Assembly (NCBI RefSeq): GCF_003113895.1
Contig: NZ_BDUD01000002.1
Coordinates: 742,782 to 806,781, forward strand
Reading direction: 5' to 3'
Origin: Nostoc commune NIES-4072
GTDB lineage: Bacteria > Cyanobacteriota > Cyanobacteriia > Cyanobacteriales > Nostocaceae
Length of the DNA stretch: 64,000 bases
Under the pieces are notes generated by a model. That model was not told the DNA's origin. It worked only from the letters and a program-made list of their open reading frames with translations, and ran no database searches. Position numbers and translations under genes: made by a program. Numbering within the stretch: the first letter of the stretch is position 1; the number at the start of each line of letters is the position of its first letter. Below, piece by piece: positions 62,102-64,000 of the stretch.

Positions 62102-62440
62102 TCAAGAAACCAAATAATTTTTAATCTCGTCTTGCTCACGTCGTAAAGCTTTCATTCCTTGTCCATGAGCAGAGCGTACCTTGGAATGACTAAAATTGAA
62201 TTTTTTTTTGTGCAATCTGTTTTACAGTTAGCTTGCCCTGTCCCTCTAGCCCAAACTGTAACGTTAAGACTTGGACGTTGATTTGGCTTCAAGTCAGCTG
62301 ACAAATTCTCCAAATCTGACCAGTTGACCAAGCTTTTGGATTTGCGTTAACTGTGCTTCTGTTTTATTTACCTCGGTAGCTAGTTCAGCCCTAGTTGGGG
62401 AACGCTCTAGTCGTTGCACTTGAGAATCGTTTTGCTTATC
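62102..62440 (-). pseudogene. Sigma-70-like factor, decayed C-terminal part
   Basis: On the minus strand, three frames must be joined to read it. The first is LERSPTRAELATEVNKTEAQ. The second is NLSADLKPNQRPSL, which is the start of region 4. The third is QFGLEGQGKLTVKQIAQK, then NFSHSKVRSAHGQGMKALRR, ending in DEIKNYLVS. The last part is the region-4 HTH and end of a sigma factor resembling that at 1190 (which also ends EYLVS). Frameshifts include one in a run of nine A. Nothing of region 2 is seen. Confidence 0.6.
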
Positions 62441-62850
62441 AAGTTTTGCATTGACCTTACAAGTCTTGTGTAGACAATCTTTTACTCTGGCAATAGCCTC
62501 GGAAAGCGACCAATTTCTCGTAGGTAGATTCCAACTGTATCAAAGCTTGGCTAGACATCTTGCGTGGCGGGAAGCTAATTTAATAACAAAGATATTGACA
62601 GTAGAGTATAAATCAAACAGTCAACCATTTCAGAGGGTGTAGGGAACCCACGTTTTGAAACGTGGGATTTAAGCAAGGAGCGGAGGTGGAGTGTCTCCGC
62701 CTCTGCGCTTTGTATTTCGCGCTATGCGTCTCGAAATAAATATTTTTTTAAGTGGGCTTTATATCACAACTAAAGTTTTCTATTTCTTCTTCTCTATTTT
62801 TTTGTAAGTTAATTTCTACTACGTTCATAGAAAAGATTTCAAAAATTCTG

Positions 62851-62990
62851 GTGGGGGCTATATGGGGACTATGTGTACCCCAAAAATAGATTAGGACTTT
62901 GATGAGAATTTGACACCTACATGGGGGCTTTGTGGGGGCTTTTTGGGGTACATTTAGCTATTTGATATTTTGTACCCCACTTAGCCCCCA
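62851..62990. repeat. GGGGGCT / GTACCCC inverted-repeat region
   Basis: Copies of TGGGGGCT lie at 62,852, 62,922 and 62,933, and GTACCCC lies at 62,875 and 62,972. The segment GTGGGGGCTTTTTGGGGTAC (from 62,932) pairs with TGTACCCCACTTAGCCCCC (from 62,971), giving a large hairpin with AT-rich loop. The GC-rich blocks stand out from the AT-rich surroundings. The position, 155 bp before a ParM-like gene, suggests an operator or centromere. Confidence 0.65.
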
Positions 62991-63144
62991 AGGGGTATGA
63001 TAAGCTCTTGAGGTTAGAGAGGGAAGGGGCAGAGTTCTGGGGAAAGACTCATAGCAAGTTATTCTTCTCTCCCCTGCTTTCCTGCTCCCCTAGATAATCT
63101 GAACAGATAACTTTCACAAATTAAAACGTATTGACTTGATCCCT

Positions 63145-64000
63145 ATGTCAAACATTCACGCCTTGCAAAAAATTTTTCCTGCTGGCTTTGATAACGGTTA
63201 CGGAAGCCTAAAACTTTTAGTCGATGGCTTTGAAGTTGTTCGTGTCCCCAGCTATATTTCCACAGCCGACATGGAAGATGTACCCGGACGGGTAGTTTTT
63301 AACGGTAGTGCTTACACAGTCGGAGAATCAGCTTTCCGTACAGGTTATCATTTTGACCGAAACACCGATAACAATGAAAACAAAGTCAATAATGCGTTGT
63401 TGACTTTATTCGGTGCATTGGCACATCTGCCACACCGTAAGGCTTGGCACTTAAAATTAGTTGTCAGCTTACATGATGTTGGTCTGGCTGAAGAACTACA
63501 AAAAGTACTAAGTGGGGAATATCAGCCGATACTTGCTGGCAAACAATCAGATGTGAAAGTAGAAGTGCTGAAAGTTGTGCTAGAGGGGATGGGTGCATTA
63601 TTTGGGCATCCACTGCCAAAAAAATTAACTATTTTAGATTTTGGCAATGGCACGACTCTGTATTCTCGTTACAACCAGGGGAAACGAGAAGTTCACACCG
63701 CCTACCCCATTGGTGTAGAAGTTCTCATTGATGATATTTCCCAAAAAATGAAACATCTAAATGGGGGAAAAATTGGGGATGCATCCAAGATTCGATTTTG
63801 TCTGGAAATGGGACATACCAAGTACAGCCGTGACATCGATATCAAAGATATATACAGCACTTGTTTGAAAGATTGGTATGAAAAATACTTAAAAAAAGTG
63901 GTGAATCTGACACTTGATGCCAAGCACCAAGGGGATGAAATCTGGGCGATAGGTGGAGGCTGCCTGTTACCAGGATTTAAAAAGTTGTTAGAAAAGAATG
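63145..64000 (+). CDS. ParM/StbA-like actin homologue, partial at window end
   Basis: The frame from ATG at 63145 is open to the end of the window (285 codons). The actin-like motifs are visible: FPAGFDNGYGSLKLLVDGFE (phosphate 1), KLTILDFGNGTTLYSRYNQG (phosphate 2) and DEIWAIGGGCLLPGFKKLLE (adenosine). It is clearly different from the ParM at 57841 in sequence, and belongs to the ParM/StbA group common on cyanobacterial plasmids. The GGGGGCT hairpin region lies upstream. The C-terminus and stop codon are outside the window. Confidence 0.82.
   Translation, partial: MSNIHALQKIFPAGFDNGYGSLKLLVDGFEVVRVPSYISTADMEDVPGRVVFNGSAYTVGESAFRTGYHFDRNTDNNENKVNNALLTLFGALAHLPHRKAWHLKLVVSLHDVGLAEELQKVLSGEYQPILAGKQSDVKVEVLKVVLEGMGALFGHPLPKKLTILDFGNGTTLYSRYNQGKREVHTAYPIGVEVLIDDISQKMKHLNGGKIGDASKIRFCLEMGHTKYSRDIDIKDIYSTCLKDWYEKYLKKVVNLTLDAKHQGDEIWAIGGGCLLPGFKKLLEKN

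Larger units (their letters stand above)
61728..63144. other. Long spacer with decayed genes and repeats
   Basis: The 1.4 kb hold no intact gene. A broken frame near 61,912-62,094 (CEFTGEPVVGEYNGRSSIIQ) ends in a stop and is not recognised. The minus-strand sigma-like remnant, a hairpin ACCCACGTTTTGAAACGTGGG near 62,646-62,668 and the GGGGGCT-rich hairpin region are listed separately. Confidence 0.5.

Overview
The window reads as part of a large mobilizable plasmid from a filamentous cyanobacterium of the Nostoc/Anabaena type. GCGATCGC (HIP1) octamers are scattered throughout. Intergenic spaces are full of the short palindromic and GGGAATTGGGAATGG-type repeats common in that group, and the protein families are typical of it. 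Plasmid character rests on a relaxase plus MobC pair, a ParA/ParB pair, two different ParM/StbA-like actin homologues, and many insertion sequences and toxin-antitoxin remnants. The organism and replicon are inferred; no rRNA, tRNA or replication initiator gene was recognised.

Layout. 1-12,500 is a scrap-yard: an IS1-type and an ISH3-like element, a broken ParE toxin, a sigma factor tail, an integrase tail, a HigBA-like toxin-antitoxin pair, the C-terminal half of a SNF2 helicase with its partner gene, a pair of inverted 149-bp MITEs, a DUF3991/TOPRIM fragment and an internally deleted ISAs1 element. An orphan macro-domain gene ends this part. 12,700-34,600 is a defence island. On the minus strand a full-length Argonaute whose PIWI catalytic aspartates are replaced is followed, with an ATGA overlap, by two small genes of unknown function. 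Diverging from it on the plus strand is a class 1 DISARM locus: drmD, two unknown ORFs, a gutted drmMI methylase, a DUF559 protein, an Rpn/DUF4351 insert on the other strand, an UPF0175 remnant, a RelE-UvrD fusion helicase, then drmA-drmB-drmC.

35,000-51,200 is a patch of small chromosomal-type stress or detoxification genes: GNAT, cupin, GST, several VOC/glyoxalase proteins, two YCII/DGPF proteins with an ECF42 sigma factor, an aldo-keto reductase, an SDR and an AraC regulator. It is dotted with two MITE copies and an IS with long inverted repeats. 51,300-64,000 is the plasmid backbone: an AAA ATPase cut by a second, intact ISAs1 copy, relaxase and MobC, a small RHH-like gene ahead of ParM, ParA and ParB, a decayed sigma-like gene, a GC-rich hairpin region and a second ParM-like gene that runs off the window.

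How the parts may work together. The Argonaute operon and DISARM share one divergent intergenic region and are likely separate antiviral modules carried on the same plasmid. The DISARM core (DrmA, DrmB, DrmC, DrmD) is intact, but the methylase that would mark self DNA has lost its catalytic middle. The ECF42 factor and the neighbouring YCII gene form a recognisable regulon, with two copies of a TGTCGA-N17-CGAC promoter-like repeat between them. The best candidate for an undescribed system is the inactive long Argonaute with its two co-transcribed partners. The gutted DISARM with a RelE-UvrD fusion in the middle is second.
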